A stretch of 16,318 nucleotides of DNA from an uncultured Bacteroidota bacterium (GTDB taxonomy: Bacteria; Bacteroidota; Ignavibacteria; UBA10030; UBA8401), in NCBI GenBank assembly GCA_937920105.1, contig CALETH010000066.1:1-16318 (forward strand), given 5' to 3'. The notes under the pieces are model-generated. The model saw nothing but the letters and a program-made list of their open reading frames with translations, was not told the origin of the DNA and ran no database searches. The position numbers and the translations under genes are program-made. Positions 7,230 to 14,916 of the stretch are shown one piece after another (position 1 is the first letter of the stretch; each line of letters begins with the position of its first letter).

Positions 7230-8504
7230 TTACCGAACAATCGTTTGGTCTCTTCTTGCCCCAACAGAAACAAGAGAAATTTTTGTGTTGGTATATTTTT
7301 CTATGGCTTCAATATATTTACGAGTGTTGAGTGGAAGTTGATGATATTTTTTTCTATCAGCAATAGGTTCATTCCATCCTTTATAAGATTTATAAATCGG
7401 TTTGATGTTTTCTAATGTTGCCACATCCGTTGGAAAGTGTTGGAGTTTTTTTCCTTTATGTTCATATCCAACACACACTTGAATTTCATTAAAAGTATCT
7501 AACACATCAAGTTTAGTGAGAGCAATTTCTTGAATTCCATTGATACGAATAGAATAATCTAAACTCACAATATCTAACCAACCACATCGTCGCGGACGTC
7601 CCGTTGTTGCACCAAACTCAGCACCAATTTTCCGTAAAGTTTCTCCAGTAAAATTTTCTAATTCAGTAGGGAAAGGACCATTACCAACTCGCGTAGAATA
7701 CGCCTTTACAATCCCAATAATTTTTTTGATTGATGTTGGCGGAATCCCTAATCCAGTACACGCTCCACCACTGGTAGGATTAGATGAGGTAACGAAGGGA
7801 TATGTTCCATGGTCAACATCCAACAGTGAACCTTGTGCACCTTCTGCAAGAATGTTTTTTTTCTTTTGTAGTGCATTACATAACAATGCAGAAGTGTCTT
7901 TAATATAAGAATCTATTTTTTTATCAAATGCCTGATATTCTTTTATAATAGAATCAAGATTGAGTTCGGTGGAACCATAAATTTTTTTGAGGAGTTGATT
8001 TTTTTCTTTAATATTCAGAGTGAGTTTTTCGCGAAGAGTTTTTTTATCTAATAAGTCAACAACTCGAATTCCCGTTCGCATATATTTATCGATATACGCA
8101 GGTCCAATTCCACGTCCGGTAGTGCCAATTTTTTTTGCACCAGTTTGTTTTTCACGAATAGTATCTAACAACTTATGATAGGGCATGATGAGGTGTGCAT
8201 TGTGGCTGATGAATAAACGTCCATCAATATCAATTCCACAATTTTTTATCATGGCAATTTCATCCATCAACGCAATGGGGTCTATGACAGTACCATTTCC
8301 AATAACACATTGCACATGATTGTGAAAAATTCCTGAAGGGATAAGATGGAGAACGTATTTATTTTCTCCAATAATAACAGTGTGTCCGGCATTTGCTCCA
8401 CCTTGATAACGAGCAACAATATCAATATTGTTACTCATCATATCAACAATTTTTCCTTTTCCTTCATCTCCCCATTGCGCACCTACGATAACATGTACTG
8501 GCAT
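7230..8504 (-). CDS. purA: Adenylosuccinate synthetase
   Basis: This enzyme joins IMP and aspartate with GTP to give adenylosuccinate, the first committed step from IMP to AMP, in the cytoplasm. The 424 residues match the family's usual length. Motifs run in the expected order: VGAQWGDEGKGK at 7-18 with the catalytic D13, NAGHT with H41, the IMP-binding GTTGRGIGPAY near 127-137, AEGAQGSLLDVDHGTYP near 220-236, TTGRPRRCGW near 300-309, TKLDVLD near 330-336 (GTP base recognition) and the C-terminal SVGARRDQTI. The open frame continues to 8597, but the 31 extra codons come from repeat-rich intergenic DNA and the family starts at MPVHVIVGAQWGDEG, so ATG 8502-8504 is used. It has no Shine-Dalgarno sequence. 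It heads the minus-strand run, divergent from lptF. Confidence 0.97.
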   Translation of the reverse strand: MPVHVIVGAQWGDEGKGKIVDMMSNNIDIVARYQGGANAGHTVIIGENKYVLHLIPSGIFHNHVQCVIGNGTVIDPIALMDEIAMIKNCGIDIDGRLFISHNAHLIMPYHKLLDTIREKQTGAKKIGTTGRGIGPAYIDKYMRTGIRVVDLLDKKTLREKLTLNIKEKNQLLKKIYGSTELNLDSIIKEYQAFDKKIDSYIKDTSALLCNALQKKKNILAEGAQGSLLDVDHGTYPFVTSSNPTSGGACTGLGIPPTSIKKIIGIVKAYSTRVGNGPFPTELENFTGETLRKIGAEFGATTGRPRRCGWLDIVSLDYSIRINGIQEIALTKLDVLDTFNEIQVCVGYEHKGKKLQHFPTDVATLENIKPIYKSYKGWNEPIADRKKYHQLPLNTRKYIEAIEKYTNTKISLVSVGARRDQTIVR

Positions 8505-8572
8505 AGTTTGTAATTTTTTTAATGGATAAAATACAGATATAGTATAAAGAAAAAGGTTTCTACTATCAATGG

Positions 8573-8592
8573 ACAATTTACAATGAAAAATT
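8573..8592. repeat. Left arm of perfect 20-base inverted repeat
   Basis: ACAATTTACAATGAAAAATT here is the exact reverse complement of 8812-8831. It continues into related words (CAATGTTCAATTTG) that also appear, inverted, beyond the right arm. Confidence 0.7.
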
Positions 8593-8702
8593 TGCAATGT
8601 TCAATTTGTAATGAAGTGTTCAGTAGTCAGTATTTAGAAGTCAGAATGGAGAAGATAGGAGTGAGAAGGAGAAAAATTCAGTAGTATAACATTTCAAATA
8701 AA

Positions 8703-8730
8703 CGTCATGCTGAGGAATGTCAGCATCTTA
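8703..8730. repeat. Single REP-like hairpin with CGTCAT head
   Basis: CGTCATGCTGAGGAATGTCA begins the unit. ATGCTGA and TCAGCAT form a seven-base stem, and the tail CATCTTA matches the copy at 3098-3124 almost exactly. Confidence 0.65.
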
Positions 8731-8742
8731 AAAATAAATTTC

Positions 8743-8793
8743 TCAACTACTTTACTACTCACCTACTTATCTACTCAAAGACTTAACTACTTC
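8743..8793. repeat. Degenerate ACTACTTAACTACTC tract
   Basis: Roughly seven-base units such as ACTACTT, ACTACTC, CTACTTAT and AACTACTT follow each other imperfectly. The reverse complement of 11333-11383 contains the same words, including CTACTTATCTACT in full. Confidence 0.5.
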
Positions 8794-8811
8794 ATTTAAT
8801 CATAGTTAAAC

Positions 8812-8831
8812 AATTTTTCATTGTAAATTGT
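8812..8831. repeat. Right arm of perfect 20-base inverted repeat
   Basis: The exact reverse complement of 8573-8592, 219 bases away. The bases after it (GCATTGAACATTGTATATTG) are read in frame by a longer, rejected version of lptF. Confidence 0.7.
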
Positions 8832-8855
8832 GCATTGAACATTGTATATTGTTTC

Positions 8856-10232
8856 ATGCTTATAGTCCGCTATATACTAAAATCCCACGTTGCACCGTTT
8901 GTTGGAACGCTCGGTACAATTTTATTTCTTTTTGTTCTCCAATTTTTGATGAAAGCAGTGGACCAACTTGTTGGTAAGGGCTTAAGTATAGGAATTATTG
9001 CAGAATTTATTGTTCTCAATCTTGCATGGATGTTGGTGCTTGCTGTACCAATGGCGGTACTGGTTTCTACACTTATGGCGTTTGGTGGAATGGCTTCTAC
9101 TAATGAAATTACCGCAATGAAAGCCAGTGGAATTAGCATCTATAAACTTATGTTTCCACCATTACTTTGCAGTATTATTATTGCCTATTTGATGATACAG
9201 TTTAATAATAAAATTTTACCAGAAGCGAATCATCGCTCTAAAACATTAAGAATAGATATTCAACGAAAGAAACCAACCTTAACGTTAGTTCCGGGATTAT
9301 TTTCTCAAGAACTTCCCGGATACAGTATTCTCGTACGAAAAACATTTCCCGAAAATAATGAATTGGAAGGTGTAATTATTTATGATTATACCACTCCCAA
9401 TAAAAATACCGTCATCACAGCAAAACGCGGTGCACTTTCTTTTTCTTCTGATTATAGAAAACTGCTGATGGATTTATATGATGGAGAAATTCATGAACTC
9501 AGTTCTGCAAATTATAAAGAGTACCGTAAAATTGAATTTCAACATCAGCGGCTTGCAACCACCACAAGTGGTTTTGATTTTTCTCGTTCATCTACCAGTG
9601 CCTTTACAAGAGGAGATAGGGAAATGAATGTTGGAGAAATGTTGTATGTTGTAGATAGTTTAAAAAAGGAATTGCAAAAAATTTATGAACGAATGTTGTT
9701 GCAGCAAAAAGGTTTACAGGAAAAACTATTGCATGGCTCTATTGATTCAACTTCGGCAAATAAAATTGCGTGGGAAAAATTTCAACAATACACGAATTTT
9801 AACAGTCAGTTAATGTCTTATAGAAGCACATTAGATACAGATATTTCTGCGATAGAATATTTTCAAAAAACAATTTCGCAATACTTGGTAGAAATTCATA
9901 AAAAGTATGCTCTTTCCTGTGCTTCGATAATTTTTATTTTTGTAGGAGTTCCATTAGGAGTGATGGCAAAAAAAGGTGGTTTTGGAATGGCTGCCTCGTT
10001 AAGTTTATTATTTTTTGTTATTTATTGGGCATGTTTGATGGCTGGTGAACAACTTGCTGATAGAGAAATTCTTTCATCATGGTTGGGAATGTGGTTAGGA
10101 AATATTGTTGTTGGAATAATGGGAATTGTTTTAACCATTCAAGTTGTGCGAGAAAAGACTCTTCCACGTTTTGATTGGCTTACACGTTGGTTCACCAAAA
10201 GAAAAATTTTCACAAAATTATTTAGAGAATAA
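8856..10232 (+). CDS. lptF: LptF/LptG-family LPS export permease, first of pair
   Basis: A 458-residue inner-membrane permease of the YjgP/YjgQ family. With its partner and the ATPase LptB it extracts LPS from the inner membrane and passes it to the periplasmic bridge. Three membrane helices (about 15-35, 50-76, 100-118) come first, with the LptB-coupling segment STNEITAMKASGISIYKLM at 81-99. A periplasmic beta-rich domain (about 130-255) follows, then three more helices (about 353-371, 377-397, 410-430). Between the periplasmic domain and helix four lies a long charged helical stretch (about 258-350, KKELQKIYERMLLQQKG), making the protein about 90-100 residues longer than its neighbour. The ATG at 8856 is chosen over an upstream TTG (8835) because the extra codons are intergenic repeat. 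Assigning F rather than G is by gene order and uncertain. It lies 19 bases before lptG. Confidence 0.9.
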   Translation: MLIVRYILKSHVAPFVGTLGTILFLFVLQFLMKAVDQLVGKGLSIGIIAEFIVLNLAWMLVLAVPMAVLVSTLMAFGGMASTNEITAMKASGISIYKLMFPPLLCSIIIAYLMIQFNNKILPEANHRSKTLRIDIQRKKPTLTLVPGLFSQELPGYSILVRKTFPENNELEGVIIYDYTTPNKNTVITAKRGALSFSSDYRKLLMDLYDGEIHELSSANYKEYRKIEFQHQRLATTTSGFDFSRSSTSAFTRGDREMNVGEMLYVVDSLKKELQKIYERMLLQQKGLQEKLLHGSIDSTSANKIAWEKFQQYTNFNSQLMSYRSTLDTDISAIEYFQKTISQYLVEIHKKYALSCASIIFIFVGVPLGVMAKKGGFGMAASLSLLFFVIYWACLMAGEQLADREILSSWLGMWLGNIVVGIMGIVLTIQVVREKTLPRFDWLTRWFTKRKIFTKLFRE

Positions 10233-10251
10233 TTTTTTAAAAAATATTTAC

Positions 10252-11337
10252 ATGACACTCCTTCTTCGCTACATACTTAAACAATTTATTCTTACAGCAA
10301 TATTTAGTCTCATCACATTCATCTTCATTTTTGTTTTAGTTAATCTTATTGAAAATATTGATGACTTTATTGACCAAAATGTTCCTGTAGAAATAGTCTT
10401 TCAATATTATCTTGCCTTTATTCCCGAAATCATAAAATTAGTAACGCCAGTTGCCATTCTTTTTTCTACACTTTTTACTACAGGAAAATTTTCTAATACC
10501 AACGAACTCACTGCAATGAAAGCCGCCGGAATGAGTTTGTATCGATATATGTTTCCATTAGTTGCTGTTGCCTTATTAGTGAGTGGAATTTCCATTTATT
10601 TTAATGGATGGATTGTTCCTTCAGCAAATCAAAAAATGTTTTCCATTAGCCGTGTTCATCTCAAACGTACAGGAGAAAATCTTTCTCGTTCCAATCTTTT
10701 TTTACAAGATGGAAAAACACGAATAGTAACGATTGGATATTTTGATGGAAACAATGCGATGGGAAATAGAATTTCTATTCAAGAATTTAGTGATTCTAAT
10801 TTAATAAGTATTCGCGAACGTTATGATGTACAGCAAATGGGATGGGATAATAATCTCAAACAATGGGTTTTAGTCAATGGAGTGAAGAGAACATTTTTTT
10901 CTGAAAAAGAAAACATAGAATCCATTACACGAATACCATTCCCATCATTACATTTTAAACCATCAGATTTAGTAAAAAAACAAGAGCGACCCGAAGAAAT
11001 GAATTACAATGAAATGGAAGAATTTATAACAGCACAACAACGCAGTGGAAATGATGTTGCTCGTTGGCAAGTAGATTTCTACAGTAAAATTTCTTATCCA
11101 TTTGCAAGTGTGATTGTAGTGTTATTTGGTGTACCATTTTCTTTTGGAAAAAGAAGAAAAGGACTTGCCCTGCAATTTGGAATTTCTTTAGCAATTTGTT
11201 TTATCTATTTATCATTTATGAAAATTAGTAATGTGTTTGGTTATAATGGAGATTTACCTCCATTACTTACAGCATGGTTAGCAAACATTTTATTTTTTTC
11301 TGCTGGAGTTGTAAATATTGTAAAGGTGGGAAAGTAG
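10252..11337 (+). CDS. lptG: LptF/LptG-family LPS export permease, second of pair
   Basis: A 361-residue YjgP/YjgQ-family permease of normal length, partner of the preceding gene in the LptB2FG LPS extractor. Membrane helices fall near 12-33, 55-75 and 99-118, then near 278-297, 305-324 and 338-357. The periplasmic beta-jellyroll domain lies between, about 130-245. The cytoplasmic coupling motif SNTNELTAMKAAGMSLYRYM (81-100) is a textbook LptB contact. It starts MTLLLRYILKQF at 10252; an in-frame extension to 10144 would overlap the end of the first gene by 89 bases and adds non-family residues, so it was dropped. The 19-base spacing suggests one transcript. lptB, lptC and lptA are not in the window. 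No Shine-Dalgarno sequence is visible. Confidence 0.92.
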   Translation: MTLLLRYILKQFILTAIFSLITFIFIFVLVNLIENIDDFIDQNVPVEIVFQYYLAFIPEIIKLVTPVAILFSTLFTTGKFSNTNELTAMKAAGMSLYRYMFPLVAVALLVSGISIYFNGWIVPSANQKMFSISRVHLKRTGENLSRSNLFLQDGKTRIVTIGYFDGNNAMGNRISIQEFSDSNLISIRERYDVQQMGWDNNLKQWVLVNGVKRTFFSEKENIESITRIPFPSLHFKPSDLVKKQERPEEMNYNEMEEFITAQQRSGNDVARWQVDFYSKISYPFASVIVVLFGVPFSFGKRRKGLALQFGISLAICFIYLSFMKISNVFGYNGDLPPLLTAWLANILFFSAGVVNIVKVGK

Positions 11338-11383
11338 TGGAGTGATGGAGTAGATAAGTAGTTGAGTGTTTGAGTAATTTAGA
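11333..11383. repeat. Degenerate GAGTAGATAAGTAGTTGAGT tract after lptG
   Basis: An imperfect run of GTAGTGGAGTGATGGAGTAG- and AAGTAGTTGAGTG-type words, overlapping the lptG stop codon. Its reverse complement shares words with the tract at 8743-8793, so the two lie in opposite orientation on either side of the lptFG pair. Confidence 0.5.
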
Positions 11384-11429
11384 ATAAAAAAAATAATATT
11401 GTTAACTTATTACACATATCAAATTTCAG

Positions 11430-11466
11430 AAAAAAAACGTCATTCCCGCACGTTGTTAGCGGGAAT
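11430..11466 (-). terminator. REP-like hairpin with T-tract, possible terminator
   Basis: On the minus strand, ATTCCCGC (11466-11459) pairs with GCGGGAAT (11449-11442) around a nine-base loop, followed by GACG and eight T residues (11437-11430). It lies about 115 bases past the stop of the minus-strand gene at 11581 and fits a Rho-independent terminator, with four bases between stem and T-tract. On the plus strand it reads as a CGTCATTCCCGC REP-like unit, so the terminator role is inference. Confidence 0.45.
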
Positions 11467-11518
11467 CCAGATTGACAAATTTTTATACTTAATTAACAAT
11501 ACCAAAAAAGATAAAGAA

Positions 11519-11555
11519 TTGTCAAGTTTTTAATCCGCTGGGGCGGATTGACAAG
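11519..11555. repeat. Nested palindrome in the convergent gap
   Basis: AATCCGC (11532-11538), loop TGGG and GCGGATT (11543-11549) form a seven-base stem. Around it, TTGTCAA (11519-11525) is the inverse of TTGACAA (11548-11554). A further TTGACAA occurs at 11472-11478. No T-tract follows on either strand, so this is a repeat or weak structure rather than a clear terminator. Confidence 0.5.
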
Positions 11556-11580
11556 TCTATATGACATCTCTAAATAAAAA

Positions 11581-12483
11581 TTACAAGCCAACTTTTACTG
11601 TTAACATTGGAATCATAGTAATTTCACCATTTGGTTTTTCTTGCAGGGAAATTCCAAGTTCAGTAGAAATTTCTTTATTGTAACTCATCGTGGAAAAATA
11701 TCCATCAACAGCACTGATGACATGATTGATAACAATTGCAGCAGTAGTCCAACCAGCAATGTAATAAAAATCATTGGCTTTTCCACGTTCCACTGAATAA
11801 GATTTAATTTGTGTTTCTGCTTTCATTAAATCATCATAATTTCCATTATCAGAAATAGGAACACCTTGTGCGTCTTGTTCAAAATCATTCCAACCAAATT
11901 TATATTGATGATATTTTCCAATAAGTTCATAATATTGTTGCTCACCATGGAGAGGAAGTTTATGAGTAAATCCCGTGGAGTGTTGTGCCGATTCCCATTC
12001 ATTTAGTTTTTCCCAATTTACATTGTTCCAATTTTCTGGTGAAAGATTAGAGGGGTCTTTGAGTAATTCGTTCAATGTTACATCTGGTCCACCATAATCA
12101 TTACTTCCATGGGTTGCTACCCATCGAACATAACGAACAGCGCTCCAATTGGCATCAGCATAATTTTGAAATTCTGTTGTTTTACTATTTCCTTTACTAT
12201 TATATAGAATAGTTGCCGTTACTAAAGCAACTTCTGCTGCAAAAAATATTGCACTTTTCGTATATCGTTCGGAAGTAAATTGTCCCAAGCCGGGTATAAG
12301 TAAAGAATATAATCCGCCCAACGCTGGATTTTTAAAATTTTGATTGTATGAGTTTTGTGTTAAAGAAGATGAAGAGAGAGAATCATTGTATGAAAATAAA
12401 TCTAAGCGTAAATTTCCTGTTAAGGAATTTTCTTCTGCATAAAGAAACGATGAGAAGAGAACTAAAAAAAGGACTTTTTTCAT
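11581..12483 (-). CDS. Secreted/membrane protein, DUF5683-like
   Basis: A 300-residue protein with a signal peptide (MKKVLFLVLFSSFLYA). The stretch NPALGGLYSLLIPGLGQFTSERYTKSAIFFAAEVALVTATILY (about 52-94) pairs a short hydrophobic PGLGQF motif with a membrane helix, as in DUF5683-type proteins of Bacteroidetes and relatives. A second hydrophobic segment, YYIAGWTTAAIVINHVISAVDGY, lies at about 240-262. Between them is a tryptophan- and asparagine-rich region (WNNVNWEKLNEW). No catalytic motif is visible and the function of the family is unknown; an envelope-associated role is likely. AAAGG about eight bases before the ATG (12481-12483) supports the start. It converges on lptG and diverges from the first cyclase gene. 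The family assignment rests on one motif and is tentative. Confidence 0.7.
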   Translation of the reverse strand: MKKVLFLVLFSSFLYAEENSLTGNLRLDLFSYNDSLSSSSLTQNSYNQNFKNPALGGLYSLLIPGLGQFTSERYTKSAIFFAAEVALVTATILYNSKGNSKTTEFQNYADANWSAVRYVRWVATHGSNDYGGPDVTLNELLKDPSNLSPENWNNVNWEKLNEWESAQHSTGFTHKLPLHGEQQYYELIGKYHQYKFGWNDFEQDAQGVPISDNGNYDDLMKAETQIKSYSVERGKANDFYYIAGWTTAAIVINHVISAVDGYFSTMSYNKEISTELGISLQEKPNGEITMIPMLTVKVGL

Positions 12484-12515
12484 TGTAATACCTTTATTAT
12501 TTTTTTGAAGTTATA

Positions 12516-12529
12516 AATAATTAATTATT
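12516..12529. promoter_or_regulatory. 14-base perfect palindrome in divergent promoter gap
   Basis: AATAATTAATTATT is a perfect palindrome between the divergent starts at 12483 and 12624. It could be an operator, but with DNA this AT-rich it could equally be chance. Confidence 0.2.
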
Positions 12530-12623
12530 CTATAAATTAATACAAATTTTTCTTTTTCCAAATGTGACGTAACTCTCTTTTTCTTGAATTATATTTTAGT
12601 ATTATTTATTTTTTAAAACATTT

Positions 12624-14912
12624 ATGAGTTTTGAAACCAATAACCAACGTCGTCTCACTGCAATAATGTTCACAGATATTGTTGGATATAGTGCATTAAT
12701 TCAAAAAAATGAAATTCTTGCTTTAGAATTGTTGGAAGAACACAATAAAAAACTTCGTCCGCTCTTTCAGCAATTTGGAGGTAAAGAAATAAAAACTATT
12801 GGTGATGCATTTTTGGTAGAGTTTGAAAGTTCGTACAAAGCCGTTCAATGTGCAATAGAAATACAATCTCAACTACATCATTACAATAGTACAGCTCCAG
12901 CAGGGCATAATATTCAAATTCGAATAGGAATTCATGTTGGAGATGTTGTTCACAAAGATGGAGATGTTTTTGGTGATGGTGTGAATATTGCTTCTCGTAT
13001 AGAAGCGTTGGCAAAACCCGGAGGTATTTGTATTAGTAAAGATGTTTTCAGACAAATACACAATAAATCACAAACACTCATTATAAGGTTAGGAAAAGGA
13101 CAATTAAAAAATATTAAAATAGAAACAACCGTATATAGAATAGTATTACCATGGGAAGAAACAAGTATTCCATTTTTTGAACGCACAAAATTTACACTTC
13201 AACATCATCCACTCATAACAAGCCTCATCGTACTATTAATAACAATATTTGGAGTATTGCTGTATTTTTTCATTACCCCAAAATCAATAGAAATAAATCT
13301 TGCTGCAACAATAAAAACCCTTTCATTATCATTTACCAATATTTCTGCTGTCTCAATTTCTTCTGATGGAAATTGGATTGCTTTTGCTGCTGCAGATAAA
13401 AATAATAGATGGAACGTCTACTATATGAATACGAGCACAAATGAACTACATTGTTTAACAACAGATTCTCTGAAAGATATTAATATAAATTCTGTAGATA
13501 TTTCTCCTGATGGAAGTATGATTTGCTATGGACAGTTACATGGTAGAAATACTGAAAATATCTATAAAAATACATTATATACTATTTTTCTCATCAATGG
13601 AGAAAGTAAAATAATTAATGATAATGCTGCTAATGCTCAATGGAGCCCAGATGGTAAGCGTATAGGATATTTATTATTTCCCCCGCAAATAAAAAAACAA
13701 CAAATAGAGTTTTGGACCATGGCTGCAAATGGAACAGATAAAAAACTTGAATTTGTTGATAGTATTTCCAAAGATTTTTCTAAGAGTTCAAACTTTTCAT
13801 GGTCACCAGATGGAAAATCGATTGTATGGATAAAAAGAATTTCTCAAAATATTCAAGAATTGTGGAGTTATGATTTAGAAAAAAAACAAGAACAACAATT
13901 AACTTTTGATAAGAAAAATATTAAAGGGGTGCAATGGATTACTGATGGAATTATTTTTTCTTCTGATAGAAGTGGGAGTTTTAATCTTTGGATGTTGAAT
14001 ATAACAACTAACACGTATTCTCAAATTACTAAAGGCGGTGGAATTGATGTTTCACCAACGGTTTCTTCAGATAAGAAAAAATTGTCTTACATTCAAATGC
14101 AATATTCTTCTAACTTGTGGATTACTAAAGTTGATAGTGTAGATTCTAAACAAATTACTTTTGAAAATACTCTTATCGGAAAAGCATCATTTTCTCCCGA
14201 TGGAAAAAAAATAGTATTTTCTATGCAAACCATGAAAAATGATTCCATAAAAAATTCTAATCTTTATACAATAGATAGAGATGGAACACATCTTAAACAA
14301 GTAACAAATATCAATGGATTTTTAGACTATCCTATATGGTCTCCTGATGGAAAAAAAATTGCTTACAATTATCGTACATCATCAAGTTCACATGACTCAA
14401 ATAGTATCTACTTATTAGACATTAATAATCCACAGAATGTAAAGTTTGTTAGCAAAACCCATTCTGGATATTTATGGATTGATAGCAAAAAATTATATTT
14501 ATTTAATAATACACAAGGATTTATATATTATCTTGATAAAGAGGAAATTAAACCATTTTTTGAAGATTCAACATTTACCTTTCCACTTATTGGTGAAGAA
14601 AAATTTTTAGTGTACGACATTCGTTCAGCAACTAATGGAATATGGATAAAATCACAAAATTCTCTTAAGAAAATTTTTTCGGCAGATTATGGCGTTCTTA
14701 TTTCACCAGATAGAAAAACTCTTCTTATAAATAAAAGTGATGATATTAATGAAGTATGGAAATTACAACATCCCTATTTAAAACCTACTTTATTAAAAAA
14801 TACACTTCCGTATCTCAATACTGCCTACATGAATTATGATGGAACAGAGATGGTATATTTTAAATATGAAGCGAAAAATAAACTTGTTCTTATAGAGCAA
14901 CCCTTTAAATAG
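12624..14912 (+). CDS. Class III adenylate cyclase fused to membrane helix and PD40 beta-propeller
   Basis: A 762-residue protein predicted to make cAMP from ATP. The cytoplasmic cyclase domain (about 8-175) has the whole catalytic set: metal ligands D18 (FTDIVGY) and D61 (KTIGDAF), adenine-recognising K57 and D114 (KDGDVFGDG), and transition-state N121 and R125 (VNIASR). K57 and D114 mean ATP rather than GTP as substrate. One membrane helix lies at about 197-217. The remaining 540 residues hold many TolB/PD40-type repeats with SPDG-like turns at 246, 294, 341, 394, 524, 573 and 694, giving an extracytoplasmic beta-propeller. The likely job is sensing a ligand or protein outside the membrane and setting cAMP output. 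The ATG has no Shine-Dalgarno sequence. A close paralog begins 4 bases after its TAG. No cAMP-binding protein lies in the window. Confidence 0.88.
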   Translation: MSFETNNQRRLTAIMFTDIVGYSALIQKNEILALELLEEHNKKLRPLFQQFGGKEIKTIGDAFLVEFESSYKAVQCAIEIQSQLHHYNSTAPAGHNIQIRIGIHVGDVVHKDGDVFGDGVNIASRIEALAKPGGICISKDVFRQIHNKSQTLIIRLGKGQLKNIKIETTVYRIVLPWEETSIPFFERTKFTLQHHPLITSLIVLLITIFGVLLYFFITPKSIEINLAATIKTLSLSFTNISAVSISSDGNWIAFAAADKNNRWNVYYMNTSTNELHCLTTDSLKDININSVDISPDGSMICYGQLHGRNTENIYKNTLYTIFLINGESKIINDNAANAQWSPDGKRIGYLLFPPQIKKQQIEFWTMAANGTDKKLEFVDSISKDFSKSSNFSWSPDGKSIVWIKRISQNIQELWSYDLEKKQEQQLTFDKKNIKGVQWITDGIIFSSDRSGSFNLWMLNITTNTYSQITKGGGIDVSPTVSSDKKKLSYIQMQYSSNLWITKVDSVDSKQITFENTLIGKASFSPDGKKIVFSMQTMKNDSIKNSNLYTIDRDGTHLKQVTNINGFLDYPIWSPDGKKIAYNYRTSSSSHDSNSIYLLDINNPQNVKFVSKTHSGYLWIDSKKLYLFNNTQGFIYYLDKEEIKPFFEDSTFTFPLIGEEKFLVYDIRSATNGIWIKSQNSLKKIFSADYGVLISPDRKTLLINKSDDINEVWKLQHPYLKPTLLKNTLPYLNTAYMNYDGTEMVYFKYEAKNKLVLIEQPFK

Positions 14913-14916
14913 TTTT

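Larger units (their letters stand above)
8505..8855. other. Repeat-filled divergent intergenic region between purA and lptF
   Basis: This 351-base gap has no credible gene. It must hold the promoters of both purA and lptF, but I cannot pick out convincing -35/-10 pairs in such AT-rich DNA. It contains, in order, the left arm of a 20-base inverted repeat (8573-8592), a CAGTAGTCAG-type degenerate tract (about 8620-8650), one REP-like hairpin (8703-8730), an ACTACTTAACTACTC-type tract (8743-8793) and the right arm (8812-8831). Confidence 0.7.

Noticed and set aside
8505..8597. Upstream extension of purA
   Set aside because: PurA proteins start just before VGAQWGDEG; the extension is repeat-rich intergenic DNA.
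8835..8855. TTG start upstream of lptF
   Set aside because: The codons come from the right arm region of the inverted repeat; the ATG at 8856 matches where the family begins.
11532..11549. AATCCGC/GCGGATT hairpin as a bidirectional terminator for lptG
   Set aside because: No T-tract follows the stem on the plus strand and only a short A/T mix on the minus strand.
12563..12578. TGTGA half-site upstream of the first cyclase, possible cAMP-receptor site
   Set aside because: Only the left half matches (TGTGA-CGTAAC-TCTCT); the right half does not fit TCACA, and such words are expected by chance.
12796..13186. Antisense frames over the first cyclase domain, and a similar one at 14963-15190
   Set aside because: They resemble each other only because the cyclase domains they oppose are near-identical; no coding features of their own.
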